Below are positions 1 through 7,210 of a stretch of DNA of 47,570 nucleotides, in pieces. The translations under genes were made by a program, and so were the position numbers. Positions within the stretch are counted from its first letter, which is position 1; every line of letters starts with the position of its first letter. The notes beneath the pieces are model-generated. The model made no database searches and was not told the origin of the DNA. It saw nothing but the letters and a program-made list of their open reading frames with translations. Origin of the DNA: CAZUSO01 sp964622775 (GTDB lineage Bacteria > Bacteroidota > Bacteroidia > Chitinophagales > Chitinophagaceae); contig CAZUSO010000021.1 in NCBI GenBank assembly GCA_964622775.1, positions 1 to 47,570 on the forward strand, written 5' to 3'.

Positions 1-101
1 GCTGATAATGATTCTAATTCCATAATTAAGCACATTTTGCTGTTCTAGCATAAGGTAACAAATTTAAAAAATATTACCCTAAGTATGATTATAAATGATG
101 C

Positions 102-644
102 TTACTTTTTAGATTTTCTCCAATCCCAGGGTGCTGTTGGATTGGGTTCACTCCAAATTCCGATTTTATTGTTTCTTGCTTCGGTTTCTAATTGGGCATA
201 TTCTTCATTGTCAGAATATTTTTTGAAATGCCAGGCTAAACCATTTTTGACCAATTCTTTATTCAGATTTCTTCCGTCTTCCAAAATTACTTCTGCAATC
301 AGTCGTTTGTTACGGTCGTATTTGTTTTTATCGTTGTAAACAAGCGTTACATAAGTTCCAAAGCACAAATCAGAAACAAACTGTTTGGCTTTGTTTCCAA
401 AAGGCTGTTTCTTTTCGGGACAGTCAATGTGAGCGAAACGTACAACTTGCTCTTTTCCATCAATCAACAATACAAAAGTATCTCCATCTTTAATGCCGAT
501 TACTTTGTAGCCAACTTTCTTTTCAGCTACGGAAGTTTCTGTTGCAAAAACAGTTTGATGTCTGTTATATTCTTTGCTTTCGGGATGGTTGCAGCCGATT
601 ATGGCGAAAGTAAAGAAAAAAAGGAATTTGTAAATCTGAACCAT
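102..644 (-). CDS. Thermonuclease-like (SNase fold) lipoprotein
   Basis: A 180-residue protein of the staphylococcal-nuclease (TNase) family, predicted to cleave nucleic acid outside the cytoplasm. The N-terminus is a hydrophobic signal ending in a lipobox (IIGC, Cys18), so it should be a lipoprotein. The SNase domain spans about residues 44-175: DGDTF near 53-57, the arginine and acidic active-site region VRFAHIDCPE (Arg69, Glu77), a second conserved arginine in the 111-114 region (YDRNKR), and the late family motif KIGIWS followed by a PWDWR tail. All usual catalytic positions appear present, so an active enzyme is likely. It lies 10 nt after the cysteine-rich lipoprotein gene and is probably cotranscribed with it. 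The ATG at 644 gives a clean signal peptide. The specific biological role (DNA scavenging, defence or biofilm DNA turnover) cannot be read from sequence. Confidence 0.9.
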   Translation of the reverse strand: MVQIYKFLFFFTFAIIGCNHPESKEYNRHQTVFATETSVAEKKVGYKVIGIKDGDTFVLLIDGKEQVVRFAHIDCPEKKQPFGNKAKQFVSDLCFGTYVTLVYNDKNKYDRNKRLIAEVILEDGRNLNKELVKNGLAWHFKKYSDNEEYAQLETEARNNKIGIWSEPNPTAPWDWRKSKK

Positions 645-654
645 TTAATAAACC

Positions 655-876
655 TTATTTACATACTCCACAACTGCCACCATCTTTAGAACAATGTTTA
701 CAGTATTTACAATTTTTACAAGCACTACAAGATTTACTGCCTGTACAAGTCGCTTCTCCGTCCTTATGGCAAGACTGTGCTAAAAGCTGATTTTCATTGC
801 TACTTGTCTGACAAGAAAATGCTAATATTAAAAAAGAAAGAAAAATGGTTAAATGTAAAAGTGTATTATATCTCAT
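655..876 (-). CDS. Small cysteine-ladder lipoprotein
   Basis: A 73-residue protein with a lipoprotein signal (lipobox AFSC, Cys22). The mature tail carries nine cysteines in its last 38 residues, five of them strictly every third residue (CSACKNCKYCKHC). No named family is recognised. The pattern suggests metal binding or a densely disulfide- or thiol-bearing peptide tethered to the envelope. It is 10 nt upstream of the SNase-like lipoprotein gene and likely in one transcript, so the two may work together at the cell surface. The coding call is supported by the signal peptide, the non-random cysteine spacing and the tight spacing to a real gene. Confidence 0.75.
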   Translation of the reverse strand: MRYNTLLHLTIFLSFLILAFSCQTSSNENQLLAQSCHKDGEATCTGSKSCSACKNCKYCKHCSKDGGSCGVCK

Positions 877-930
877 AATGTGTAAATTTCCGTAAAAAAA
901 TGTACTAATATATTCGTTTTAGCGAGTGCT

Positions 931-956
931 TTTTGATTTGGCAATTGAAATCAAAA
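931..956. terminator. AT-rich inverted repeat, possible weak terminator
   Basis: Perfect 9-bp arms TTTTGATTT (931-939) and AAATCAAAA (948-956) with an 8-nt loop, just past the end of the frameshifted lipoprotein gene and before the cysteine-ladder gene. There is no clear T-run after it, so termination is uncertain. Confidence 0.35.
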
Positions 957-970
957 GACCAATCCCAACA

Positions 971-1821
971 TCAATACCTTGTTGTTCTTATATAAAATGT
1001 TGAACCATAGCTACCGTGTAAACTCTCTGTACCTGCATAGTTTGCACCACAAGCAGAAGCCGCAATTTTGTAACTTCCGCTTGATAAATAAACTGTCCTT
1101 GTACCACCTGATGGGATTTCTATCATTTTTGCTTCAACTCCGCTATAACGGACTGTCAGATTACAACCTGTATTATTTGTGATTTCCACTGATGAATTTG
1201 AAGAATAGCTACTGCTATAACTATTGAAAGAGGGCATTTGTCCTGTTTCTCTGTCGCCTAATATTTCATCAACTTCCAAGCGAATGATTTTTTCTTTGAT
1301 AGAGCTTTTGTTCGGTGGTCGGGGTAATCTTCTAAAAATCTTTTCCAGGCATACGAAGAATTACTATTTACAGCATCATCATAAGCCTTTTGCATATTCA
1401 GTTTTTTGAGTTCATTCTTTCTTGAAATTGCGTTGCTGATGTACTTTCCTTTTGGATATTGCGATATATAATCTTCCGTGTTGCTAATATCTTCCGAAAT
1501 AAAAGCATTTTGCCAAAGTTCTTCTTCATCTATATTGGCAAGATATTTTTTTGCTTCAATAGATTGAGGCATATCAGGGTGTTTTTCTACAAGTATTTGA
1601 AATTTTTGTCTTGCCTGTGAAAAGTCTTTTGCCTGATAAAACTTTTTTCCGTCAGAAAGTAAATTAGGTGCTCCGAATTTAATTTCTTCGAGTTCATTCT
1701 TTAAATTTTGATTTTCGACAGCAAGTGTATTTTTCTCATCAACTATTCTTTGATGTTCACTTTCAGAAACACAAGAGGATAGAAGTAGCGTAAAAGCAAA
1801 GTATGCAAATATCTTTTTCAT
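971..1821 (-). pseudogene. Lipoprotein with coiled coil, TPR-like repeats and C-terminal beta domain, split by a frameshift
   Basis: Two overlapping minus-strand frames form one gene. The 5' part (1821 to 1258) encodes a lipoprotein signal (lipobox LSSC, Cys17), a short coiled coil (about 25-48) and alpha-helical TPR-like segments (about 55-165). It then runs into an out-of-frame tail. The 3' part (about 1293 to 971) encodes a Ser-rich linker and a compact beta-type domain beginning VEITNNTGCNLTVRY, resembling small C-terminal domains of Bacteroidota surface proteins. A -1 shift at the homopolymer T6 on the plus strand (1288-1293; A6 in the mRNA) joins them into one protein of about 282 residues without a stop. 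This may be a 1-nt deletion, an assembly error, or slippage at the A-run. It is 43 nt after the vWA-like gene and probably ends that operon. Confidence 0.7.
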
Positions 1822-1864
1822 AATTAACGGTAATAAGTTCAGTTTATAGAAAAAAACTCAAAAA

Positions 1865-2965
1865 CTAATTTTTAAAATATTCTTCAATTCTTTTCTTTGT
1901 TAAGTCATTTGCTTGTTCTCTTTGAATGAATGAAATTTTGTGTGCATTCATTCGCTCAAACCAATCTTCCCAATATGCTTTCAAGATTTCAAAATCTTTT
2001 GTTTTTCCTGTCCGTCTTTCATTTACTTCGCAAATCAAAATATCTGTATTTGACAAATCAATTGGTGCTTTAGGAATATTCAAACCAAGCGAAGTGATAA
2101 CATCTTTTGTGTTACCGATTGCAACAGATTTATACAATTGCGGTATTAGCTTTGTGTCAGCGGGTCGGTTTTCTGCTTCTAAATAGCCGTCTGTAATTAT
2201 GATAACCTTATTGATGTAGTTGTCAAACAAGGTTGGCTTTTTAATGTGGTTTATCAAATATCTTCTGAAATAGAAAACATAGTCTGCTCCTAATGGTTTT
2301 TGTTTTGCTGACTGATACATTCCAGTAATTGCCTTTTGAAACTGTTCAGTTTTATCATCTGTAAAATACAAACGATTGCTTTTCCCTTTGTGTTCTGAAA
2401 GGTCAAATTGCAATTGATTGGCTATTACACCAAACTGCCCTTTTGCTTGGTCAATGTCTGTAACATCAACTATTAGTCTGTCTTTGGTATCTTGCTTTAA
2501 TTTTGAATAATCAACAAATGAATGCCAAACAGTATTTAAAACAAATATATCGTTGCTGATTTGATTTGGGTTGTTGATTGTGTCAATAATACGCCTTGAT
2601 AAATCAGGAATGATAATGACGTTTATACTTGTTTTAGCTGTTGGCAACCATTGCAAACAGTTTTTTAGCTCATCGTCATTTAGGCTGAAAGAACTTAGTT
2701 TATTTCTAACTGCGTTTTGAAATTCAGTTGCCACAATCTTGTTGCCGTTTTCGTCATTTTCTAAAAGTTCAAACTTATATCGTTCAAATACCGATTTTAC
2801 ATCATTCACATTGCTACAAGCCTGAATTTGGTCAATGGCTTTGCTTTGCAAAGATGGTCTTGTGATGAAGTAGATAAAAACTCCAAAAAATATCAGAAAC
2901 CCTAAAAGCAAGTAAATGGGTTTTCTGTCTTTCTTTTTATGCTTTTTACGTTGAGTTGATTCCAT
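1865..2965 (-). CDS. Membrane-anchored von Willebrand factor A-like protein
   Basis: A 366-residue protein. A very basic N-terminus (residues 7-15) precedes one transmembrane helix (about 17-34), which by the positive-inside rule places the rest in the periplasm. The body resembles a vWA/MIDAS fold: a hydrophobic strand ending in a metal-site-like DLS (VIIIPDLSRR, Asp121) and a later strand ending TDG (KVIIITDGYLE, about 254-263). It is not an exact DxSxS MIDAS, so metal binding is uncertain. No named family is recognised. It starts 2 nt after the restored stop of the upstream coiled-coil membrane protein and is followed after 43 nt by the lipoprotein gene, indicating one envelope-associated operon. 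A plausible role is a protein-protein scaffold; this is inference. Confidence 0.75.
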   Translation of the reverse strand: MESTQRKKHKKKDRKPIYLLLGFLIFFGVFIYFITRPSLQSKAIDQIQACSNVNDVKSVFERYKFELLENDENGNKIVATEFQNAVRNKLSSFSLNDDELKNCLQWLPTAKTSINVIIIPDLSRRIIDTINNPNQISNDIFVLNTVWHSFVDYSKLKQDTKDRLIVDVTDIDQAKGQFGVIANQLQFDLSEHKGKSNRLYFTDDKTEQFQKAITGMYQSAKQKPLGADYVFYFRRYLINHIKKPTLFDNYINKVIIITDGYLEAENRPADTKLIPQLYKSVAIGNTKDVITSLGLNIPKAPIDLSNTDILICEVNERRTGKTKDFEILKAYWEDWFERMNAHKISFIQREQANDLTKKRIEEYFKN

Positions 2966-3034
2966 TCTTAGCTTTCAGTTTTAAGGCTTTCTATTTTTTT
3001 GTTTAACCAAGCACTTTGATTTTTTATTGAGTTT

Positions 3035-4195
3035 TCAATAAGCTCGGTAGCTTTGGATTGTGAAAAGTTGCCGTGAGTGTAATTTTGCCAACCGCCCATA
3101 ATTTTGCCAACCGCCCATAAATTCGCCAACAGAACCTTTCAGGGAAGAAACATTTATTGGAATTACACCGTTTTCATATCCGGTAATGTCTTTCTGTTTT
3201 TCTTCAACTTTGTTATCAATGGTTACAATGTCGCTTTTCAATTTGTGGATTTTAGCGATAATGTCTGAAAGTTCTTTTCGTTTTTCGGCAATCCTGTTGT
3301 TCACATTCTCAATCATTAGTTTGACTTTTTCGCTTTCGGTTTTTAAGTATGAATGACTTAAAACATAGTGAAGCAAGAACCCCCAAATTACATACACAAC
3401 AAAACCAAGAACAAGGACAAGATAAAAATTGATGTCCGAGAAAATCATATTGAATTTCCAAAGTTCATCAGTCCGTCCTGCGTTAAAATCATTGGTATGA
3501 ACGCCTTCTGAAATTTTATATCCGATAAAAGCATCCGCAATAAATGTAATAACAAGAAGCACCAAAATTGTAACTATGGCAGAAGCTTTGTTTTTACCTG
3601 CTTTTATTTTCTCTAAAGCATCGTGTATCAAGAAGCCAAGCCCCAAAAAGATTACAGGAAATAAAATAATAAGAGCAATAACGCCACCACCTTTGTTAGT
3701 TGCATCTGCAAATACATTTGGATTTATGAAGCCAAGGCTTCCGGGCTTAATGCCGTAAAATGCTGAATAACCTGATGAAGAATAGAACACAAATAAATAA
3801 AGTGTAAGAAGCAAAGTAATAAATGCTCCTATTACAAACGGTGTAGTGTTGCCCGTTTCTCCGTCTCCGTTTCTGATGTCAATTTTTTCAAGTTCAAGTT
3901 CTTCAATTTCTTTTTCCTTGTCTTCTTTGTTACGTTTGTTAGCGTTTATGTCGGCAATAGCTTCCTGCTTCTTTGCTTTTTCCTGTTGAACTTCCGCTTT
4001 CAGTTTTGCAATTCTGTCTTTCAGTCCTTGCTCGTCTAACTTTTGGTCTTCCAAAAACTTGTCGTAAACAATTTCAAGGTAGCCGTCAACGGCTTCTGGT
4101 TTTGATTGAGATTTTTGTGCTGAACGAAAACCCAGTTGAGTGTAGGTGACTTTTTCGTTGTCGGTGGTCTGTTCGTTTGTTAATTGCTCTGCCAT
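3035..4195 (-). pseudogene. Four-TM coiled-coil membrane protein, C-terminus frameshifted by a 19-bp tandem duplication
   Basis: The intact part encodes an acidic N-terminus, a long coiled coil (about residues 48-110), four transmembrane helices (about 120-140, 173-193, 205-225, 253-278) and a second coiled coil (about 286-345). No named family is recognised. The ATG at 4195 (MAEQLTNEQ) is chosen; the upstream in-frame extension only reads through the structured leader. Near the 3' end a 19-bp unit is duplicated in tandem (3081-3099 and 3100-3118). It shifts the frame, so translation stops at 3035. Deleting one unit gives a continuation (GGWQNYTHGNFSQ and on) ending with a stop at 2968-2970, exactly 2 nt before the vWA gene ATG at 2965. 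That fit is strong evidence for the original frame. The protein probably still inserts in the membrane, with a changed last 20 or so residues. Confidence 0.75.
3081..3118. repeat. 19-bp tandem duplication inside a gene
   Basis: Two perfect adjacent copies of AATTTTGCCAACCGCCCAT (3081-3099, 3100-3118). Because 19 is not a multiple of three, the extra copy shifts the reading frame of the minus-strand coiled-coil membrane protein gene. Loss of one copy would restore it. Confidence 0.95.
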
Positions 4196-4264
4196 ATTAT
4201 ACTCGGTTACTTTTTTATATTGATGTCTATATAAAAAAACAGCGTAGGCTAATTCCCATTGCTC

Positions 4265-4384
4265 GTATCTGAGGTCCGACCAAGAACCCGAAGCACAAAG
4301 CAAAAAGGAACGCCCACGCTTTACCGCAGGCGTTTCCACTTTTACTTTCCTGTGCTTCTTTGAAATTTGGTCGGTTTCAGATAC
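4265..4384 (-). ncRNA. 120-nt long imperfect hairpin in the 5' leader (structured leader or small RNA)
   Basis: Four successive stem blocks pair in nested order: GTATCTGA 4265-4272 with TCAGATAC 4377-4384; CCGACCAA 4276-4283 with TTGGTCGG 4367-4374; GAAGCACA 4290-4297 with TGTGCTTC 4351-4358; GGAACGCC 4307-4314 with GGCGTTTCC 4329-4337 (one bulge). The blocks are separated by modest internal loops and capped by a 14-nt loop. It lies between a minus-strand -7 box (4466-4473) and the start codon at 4195, so it should be transcribed in the 5' leader. A T7 run in the transcript at 4239-4233 could end a short RNA of about 220 nt. The strand is inferred from the promoter. It could also act as a DNA cruciform. 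Confidence 0.55.
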
Positions 4385-4465
4385 AGGAAATTTTTAAAGC
4401 GAAACGCTATATTTTATATGTCTTTAAATCTCTTTTTTAGTTCATTAATTCGTTTTAAATTTTTG

Positions 4466-4473
4466 CAAAGATA
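4466..4473 (-). promoter_or_regulatory. -7 box of the island envelope operon
   Basis: TATCTTTG on the minus strand matches the Bacteroidota TAnnTTTG -7 element. A TTG lies 21 nt upstream, slightly longer than the usual spacing. It would drive the structured leader and then the coiled-coil, vWA-like and lipoprotein genes. Confidence 0.55.
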
Positions 4474-4527
4474 TGAATTTTAGTATTTATTTCACAATCC
4501 ATTTATTTGAAGTGTTGGTAAAAATCG

Positions 4528-4568
4528 GCTTTTCCCGCATTTTTGAAAGCATTAGTTGCAGGAAAAGC
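4528..4568 (-). terminator. Probable terminator of the JAB/nuclease-like unit
   Basis: 12-bp arms (4528-4539 and 4557-4568, one mismatch) with a 17-nt loop. On the minus strand the stem is followed at once by CGATTTTT. It sits 50 nt past the stop of the gene ending at 4619 and before the next promoter. Confidence 0.5.
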
Positions 4569-4618
4569 AAATAGGGGAGACTTGCCACTTTGATTCTTTA
4601 AATTTATTATTGAAAATC

Positions 4619-5350
4619 TTATTTTATGATAGTAACTTCATCTGCTCTAAAACTATAAATGTAAATCTTATCAAACTCACTTGAAATAACAGAGAAGTCC
4701 ATAAAATCCGTTCTTGTTGAAGAGGCTTTAGTTCCAAAATCGGAAACCAATAAAAGCCAGTTTTCTTTGTATTCTTTTCTGTATTTTTTGATGTTGTTTT
4801 CTTTCTTTTTAATAATGCCTTTCAGCCAGTCCATATCAATCCAATCAACCCTGTAAGCCCCGAAATGTTGCCAATGACTAAAATCTCGTGTATTGGTTAT
4901 AGAAAATGATTCAATAAACTTAGACTTATTATGCCTGCTTCTTCTTGACGAAATATTGAATTCATAATCTTTGTTATTTAAATAGATGATTTCAACTAAT
5001 TTAAAAATTTCCTCAACATAAGATTCTTTTGCTGATTGTCCTCTTTCTAATTTTATATTTCTAAATGTAAATAGTGAATAAAGTTTGTTTTTAGGGTATT
5101 TCTCATTAAACTTCTTCTTCGCTTCTTCTATTATTTTCTCGCTGTACTTTTCCTTTTCTTGCAAAGATGGCTTAATAAGCCTTGAATGTTCAATTGAAAT
5201 TAATTGTTTGTCAATATTGACTTCAAAATCGGGCGTTTCGCTATTCTCAACTGAATAAACTCTAAGTTTTAAATTTTCGTTTGATATGAATTTGATTAAC
5301 TGGTCTCGTTCTAATTCCTTTTTTATATCCATTTTAAATGTGATGTTCAT
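4619..5350 (-). CDS. Uncharacterised protein, possible PD-(D/E)XK-like nuclease fold
   Basis: A 243-residue soluble, lysine-rich protein without signal or membrane segment. The N-terminal region has a helix, then PDFEV (Pro40-Asp41), then ISIEHSRL (Glu54) on a predicted adjacent strand. This is the order seen in restriction-endonuclease-like folds (PD ... E-x-K), but the lysine position is a serine with arginine next to it, so catalysis cannot be asserted. The rest (about 60-243) is helical with a tryptophan-rich segment (WIDMDWLKG) and shows no motif I recognise. Its start lies 8 nt after the stop of the JAB-like gene, so the two are almost certainly cotranscribed. An alternative ATG at 5332 would remove six residues. 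It might equally be a non-enzymatic island protein. Confidence 0.7.
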   Translation of the reverse strand: MNITFKMDIKKELERDQLIKFISNENLKLRVYSVENSETPDFEVNIDKQLISIEHSRLIKPSLQEKEKYSEKIIEEAKKKFNEKYPKNKLYSLFTFRNIKLERGQSAKESYVEEIFKLVEIIYLNNKDYEFNISSRRSRHNKSKFIESFSITNTRDFSHWQHFGAYRVDWIDMDWLKGIIKKKENNIKKYRKEYKENWLLLVSDFGTKASSTRTDFMDFSVISSEFDKIYIYSFRADEVTIIK

Positions 5351-5358
5351 TCAAGTTA

Positions 5359-6228
5359 TTAGTTAAGTTTAGGCACATATATATTTGCATCTCCGTTCTT
5401 TAACCTGTTGAAATAATATGGCTCTTCAATTTTTTCAGTATTTGTAAGCATTGCTGTAACCACTCCTGCCAACCCCAAAATAAGGGGTAAACTGTATTTG
5501 TGATATCTTATAATTACAAAAAGCAATAAAGCACCCCCAATGACAATTCCTAATTTTTGTTCGTTAGATAATTTAACATTCGCAACTTGCTGGAGCTTAT
5601 TATTTAGATTTTCTTGTTGAATTTTCTTTTTACTCTCATCAAAATTTACAGGTGCAATCAAGCCATTGTATATTCCAATAAAAATTTCATCACTCGAAAA
5701 GTCATTGCCTACAATCAATGCTCTTGGGAGTATTAGCTTTTTATCATTGATAGTATGAGCACCAAGGCTTTCTTTTACATCTTGATTAGATGTGTCTGTC
5801 TGAAATTCAAAGTTTTTAAGAGCCTGACTTACATCACTTCCTTTGGTAGGGTGTGTATGGAATTGTACAGGAAGATATTGGTTATCAAAAATATTCTTCA
5901 TTATTTCAACATATTCGTTCTTGTCAAATGAATAAGCGTTGGATTTATTCCGATTATCAGTTCGTGGCTTATCTTCAATAGCATTTCTAATGAATGATAC
6001 ATTTTCAACTAAAAATTCGAAATTATCATTTATAAGATTCGGCTTAGCCCAAAGTATTCCACCAATTTCTTCATCTGATTTATAGTTCTTTTTTAGCTCT
6101 AAAATAATCTTCGAGCTAATCCTGAATTTACAAGGTGTGTTCAAGTGGTAAACCGTTTCGTTGTCGTTTGAGCTTTCTACAATTATTTTTGACGAAATCA
6201 AATTATCTATAAAATTGTTTTCTGACAT
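5359..6228 (-). CDS. Membrane-anchored JAB/MPN (JAMM)-like protein
   Basis: A 289-residue protein whose N-terminal 200 residues resemble a prokaryotic JAB/MPN domain, the fold of JAMM isopeptidases that remove ubiquitin-like tags. It has EIGGILW (Glu54), then QFHTHPTKGSDVS (His124, His126, Pro127, Ser134). The JAMM consensus expects an Asp three residues after that Ser as a zinc ligand; here the position is Leu137, so either another acidic residue (for example Asp132) substitutes or the protein is a non-catalytic binder. Two hydrophobic helices (about 226-241 and 246-262) anchor it in the membrane. No E1-, E2- or ubiquitin-like gene is visible nearby. It starts the unit, has its own -7 box, and is followed after 8 nt by the possible nuclease gene. 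Confidence 0.7.
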   Translation of the reverse strand: MSENNFIDNLISSKIIVESSNDNETVYHLNTPCKFRISSKIILELKKNYKSDEEIGGILWAKPNLINDNFEFLVENVSFIRNAIEDKPRTDNRNKSNAYSFDKNEYVEIMKNIFDNQYLPVQFHTHPTKGSDVSQALKNFEFQTDTSNQDVKESLGAHTINDKKLILPRALIVGNDFSSDEIFIGIYNGLIAPVNFDESKKKIQQENLNNKLQQVANVKLSNEQKLGIVIGGALLLFVIIRYHKYSLPLILGLAGVVTAMLTNTEKIEEPYYFNRLKNGDANIYVPKLN

Positions 6229-6256
6229 AATTATGTGTAATCGCTTTTAATTTTTC

Positions 6257-6264
6257 CAAAGTTA
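6257..6264 (-). promoter_or_regulatory. -7 box of the JAB-like/nuclease-like unit
   Basis: TAACTTTG on the minus strand, 28 nt before the ATG at 6228, matches TAnnTTTG. No convincing -33 box is visible at the usual spacing. Confidence 0.45.
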
Positions 6265-6472
6265 GAACTTTTTCGGACTTTTTTGAAAACCAACATCAAA
6301 TGATGGGTGGTGGGTGGGGACGTGGCTGGGCAAAAAATTGGCTCTTTTGGTTTTTGAAGGGTTGGCTTTTGTGTGTGAGCAAAACCAAATGTGCCAATTG
6401 CGGGTGGCAAAAATTATTTTCAAAATGTGCGTGGGCAGAAAAGGAATAAATTTTAAAGACATAAACAAATCC

Positions 6473-6553
6473 ATAGCTGCATTGGTGCAGTAAAATTTTC
6501 CTGCGTAAGTTTTCTATTAACCGCAGGAAATTTTACCAGCCAAATGCAGCTAT
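6473..6553. repeat. Large imperfect inverted repeat, about 32-bp arms
   Basis: The left arm 6473-6505 begins ATAGCTGCATT and ends GTAAAATTTTCCTGCG read with its neighbours. The right arm 6522-6553 is its near reverse complement (CGCAGGAAATTTTAC ... AAATGCAGCTAT). They are separated by a 16-nt AT-rich loop, with a few bulges and mismatches near the middle of the arms. It is too long for a typical terminator. Confidence 0.8.
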
Positions 6554-6604
6554 ACCAACGGCTATTATTTACCCGCAGGGCAAGCGTAGTGTAACGGAGC
6601 GCAG

Positions 6605-6686
6605 ACATAATATTAATTATAGCTGACAAACGGCTTAGTGAACCCCCGCAGTGATTGCCCGTTTTGTCCTATAATTTATATTATGT
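6605..6686. repeat. Second large inverted repeat, about 29-bp arms
   Basis: The left arm 6605-6633 (ACATAATATTAATTATAG, then GACAAACGG) pairs with the right arm 6659-6686 (CCGTTTTGTC, then CTATAATTTATATTATGT). The spacer is about 25 nt and only a few positions do not pair. It lies 51 bp from the first inverted repeat. Confidence 0.75.
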
Positions 6687-6885
6687 TAAATAAAAAAAAT
6701 TAAATCCAGATCTATTCTTCAAATACTGTACAATAATCCGACATATTGTATAAACATTCCACACCAACAATAAAAACGGATTAATCATAATTAACTGATG
6801 GTAATCACGTTGTGAAAAAATCATTTTCCGGCACAGTTTTTCGAACACTATCAGTATTGTTTATTTAATAAAAAATTCGAACAAA

Positions 6886-7191
6886 ATGAAAAAGATGCTG
6901 TTTTCAATGATGCTGCTGGCGGTTGTTACGTCAGGCATTACCTTTACCGCTCAACAAGCTATGGCGCAAACGGAAACCGTTACCGACCAGATGAAGGAAA
7001 CGCCGGTGAAACCTGAAGAATTACCCGATGCTGTAAAGCAGACGTTGTCAGGCGATGCGTATGCCGGCTGGACTATTGCTGCTGCTTATTTAGTTCAGGA
7101 TGGTACCAACGAATATTACCGCATTGAGCTTACCAAAGATCAGGAAACTCTGGAAGTGAAGCTTGATAAGGATGGTCAGCCTGCAAGCTAA
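6886..7191 (+). CDS. Small secreted PepSY-like protein
   Basis: A 101-residue protein with a Sec signal peptide (about residues 1-27, cleavage after QAMA). A single domain follows in which LPDAVKQTL, a Trp-containing strand (GWTIAAAYLV), an EYYRIEL strand and a final lysine-rich EVKLDKDGQ hairpin resemble the PepSY-like small periplasmic proteins common in Chitinophagaceae. These proteins have no known enzymatic activity; some relatives bind or inhibit proteases. It is the first gene right of the composition boundary and is followed by a strong terminator, so it is probably monocistronic. It lies just before the response regulator gene. Confidence 0.8.
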   Translation: MKKMLFSMMLLAVVTSGITFTAQQAMAQTETVTDQMKETPVKPEELPDAVKQTLSGDAYAGWTIAAAYLVQDGTNEYYRIELTKDQETLEVKLDKDGQPAS

Positions 7192-7210
7192 TTCTTAGTG
7201 TTTTCTTATA

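Larger units (their letters stand above)
6229..6885. other. Gene-free boundary region between AT-rich island and core
   Basis: No credible gene. It holds the minus-strand promoter of the JAB-like gene, a strand-biased G/T-rich stretch (about 6300-6430), two large inverted repeats (6473-6553, 6605-6686), short complementary segments GGGCAA (6578-6583) and TTGCCC (6655-6660), and then the leader of the PepSY-like gene. Composition and gene style change across it, so it probably marks one end of the acquired region. Confidence 0.6.

Noticed and set aside
4196..4339. 48-codon N-terminal extension of the coiled-coil membrane protein
   Set aside because: It translates the structured hairpin leader; the ATG at 4195 gives a natural protein start.
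4265..4384. Retron-type structured RNA
   Set aside because: No reverse transcriptase gene in the window and no typical msr/msd layout; it is kept only as a structured leader.
6262..6474. 70-codon minus-strand frame in the G/T-rich boundary
   Set aside because: Low-complexity translation dictated by base skew, no family feature, and it overlaps the JAB-like promoter and the inverted repeat.
6820..6850. Possible sigma-54 promoter before the PepSY-like gene
   Set aside because: GGCAC is present but the second element at the required 10-nt spacing reads CG rather than GC.
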